Shown one piece after another: positions 63,534 to 64,000 of a stretch of 64,000 bases of DNA (positions are counted from its first letter, which is position 1; every line of letters begins with the position of its first letter). The notes below the pieces were generated by a model. It was not told where the DNA came from. It searched no databases and saw only the letters and a program-made list of their open reading frames with translations. The position numbers and the translations under genes are program-made. Source of the DNA: Candidatus Woesearchaeota archaeon (lineage in GTDB: Archaea > Nanobdellota > Nanobdellia > Woesearchaeales > ARS49); contig JAFCDQ010000001.1 of assembly GCA_017609645.1 (NCBI GenBank), forward strand, positions 434,001 to 498,000, in the 5' to 3' direction.

Positions 63534-64000
63534 TTATTTTCCCACAACTTCTTTTAATTTCTCTAGTATAATAACCTCTGCCCATGTATCCAATTCACAA
63601 TACTTTTCTAAGGCATCTCTGACTTTCTTTATTTCTTCTGGAGTTTCTTTTCTACCATCAAAATGACCGTGAGTTATATAAAAATATCGCATACTAGCGT
63701 CTCCACCTTGAGCTATTTCCATTCCTTCATAACTCTTCCCAGTAAGTGCAGGTAAAACTTTCTTTATAGAAGCACTTCCTTGTTGTTTTGGATTGTAATA
63801 ATGAAAGTTTCTGAAAGGTATTAACAAATCAATTATTCTTGCATTTATACCTTCTATCCAATCTTTATACTCTTTTAAAAATTCTCCACATTCTTTAAGT
63901 CTTGCTTTCTCAAATGATTGATTATAAACTATTACACTTCCCTTTGTGCCTAACAATTTCTTTAACTCAGACATAAATTTAGGTCTTGGATCTTTATCTC
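63534..64000 (-). CDS. DUF2779 protein, C-terminal part (runs off window)
   Basis: The frame remains open upstream of Met63974 (DKDPRPKF...), so the gene extends past 64000. TKGSVIVYNQSFEKARL, IIDLLIPFRNFHYYN, QGSASIKKVLPALTG and ALEKYCELDTWA match the RNase H/exonuclease-like C-terminal domain of DUF2779. The N-terminal domain is outside the window. 25-33 bp upstream of the MazG gene on the same strand. Confidence 0.75.
   Translation of the reverse strand, partial: DKDPRPKFMSELKKLLGTKGSVIVYNQSFEKARLKECGEFLKEYKDWIEGINARIIDLLIPFRNFHYYNPKQQGSASIKKVLPALTGKSYEGMEIAQGGDASMRYFYITHGHFDGRKETPEEIKKVRDALEKYCELDTWAEVIILEKLKEVVGK

Overview
The window is AT-rich, gene-dense archaeal chromosome. Archaeal signatures include a thermosome subunit, an ftsZ1-secE-spt5-L11 cluster, RNase P component Rpp21/Rnp4, eL41, archaeal Elp3 and Lon-type proteins, a tRNA with a bulge-helix-bulge intron, TATA-box promoters (many nearly leaderless) and AGGTGAT-type ribosome binding sites. 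Many short single-membrane-span proteins, two FtsZ paralogues, giant repeat surface proteins, an [FeFe] hydrogenase and a bacterial-type GAPDH suggest a fermentative DPANN archaeon of the Woesearchaeota/Pacearchaeota kind. The lineage is inferred from gene content; there is no rRNA gene to test it.

Layout. 1-6.4 kb: UbiB-like kinase, topoisomerase I, a secreted membrane-anchored Lon-type protease and an ITPase. 6.4-10.4 kb: a TtuA-like protein without its PP-loop, FtsZ2 and a nitroreductase, with two unusual non-coding regions. The 800-bp gap between ftsZ2 and the nitroreductase holds a 45-46-bp-period array of hairpins whose stems covary, plus three hairpins with one shared CACCAA loop. 10.4-12.2 kb: split transketolase. 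12.2-28.1 kb: an operon of a double-HTH protein, a 2037-aa beta-helix surface protein and a 3113-aa LamG/Ig-like surface protein. 28.3-34 kb: rnp4, pgk, gap and the three hydrogenase genes. 34-37.2 kb: a 1028-aa repeat protein of unknown function. 37.3-43.2 kb: small membrane proteins, an RNA m5C methyltransferase, Elp3 and anchored proteins. 43.3-50.4 kb: small unknown proteins, then L11, Spt5, SecE, FtsZ1, FKBP and CMP kinase, and the divergent thermosome gene. 50.5-51.1 kb: tRNA-Ile(UAU) with a 27-nt intron, tRNA-Glu(UUC), degenerate repeats of the tRNA-Glu 3' end, and a 36-aa eL41 gene.

51-64 kb looks accessory: lipoproteins, tandem paralogues, a wHTH/RelE-like pair, HNH and NUMOD3 nucleases, a ribbon-helix-helix gene with a perfect operator palindrome, an McrB-N/HNH protein, and a DUF2779-MazG-DUF2075 cassette that runs off the right edge and looks like a defence system.

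Functionally, GAPDH (NADH), PGK and split transketolase give a sugar route, and HydABC can dispose of reductant as H2. All calls are from reading sequence and recalling family motifs; no database search was run.
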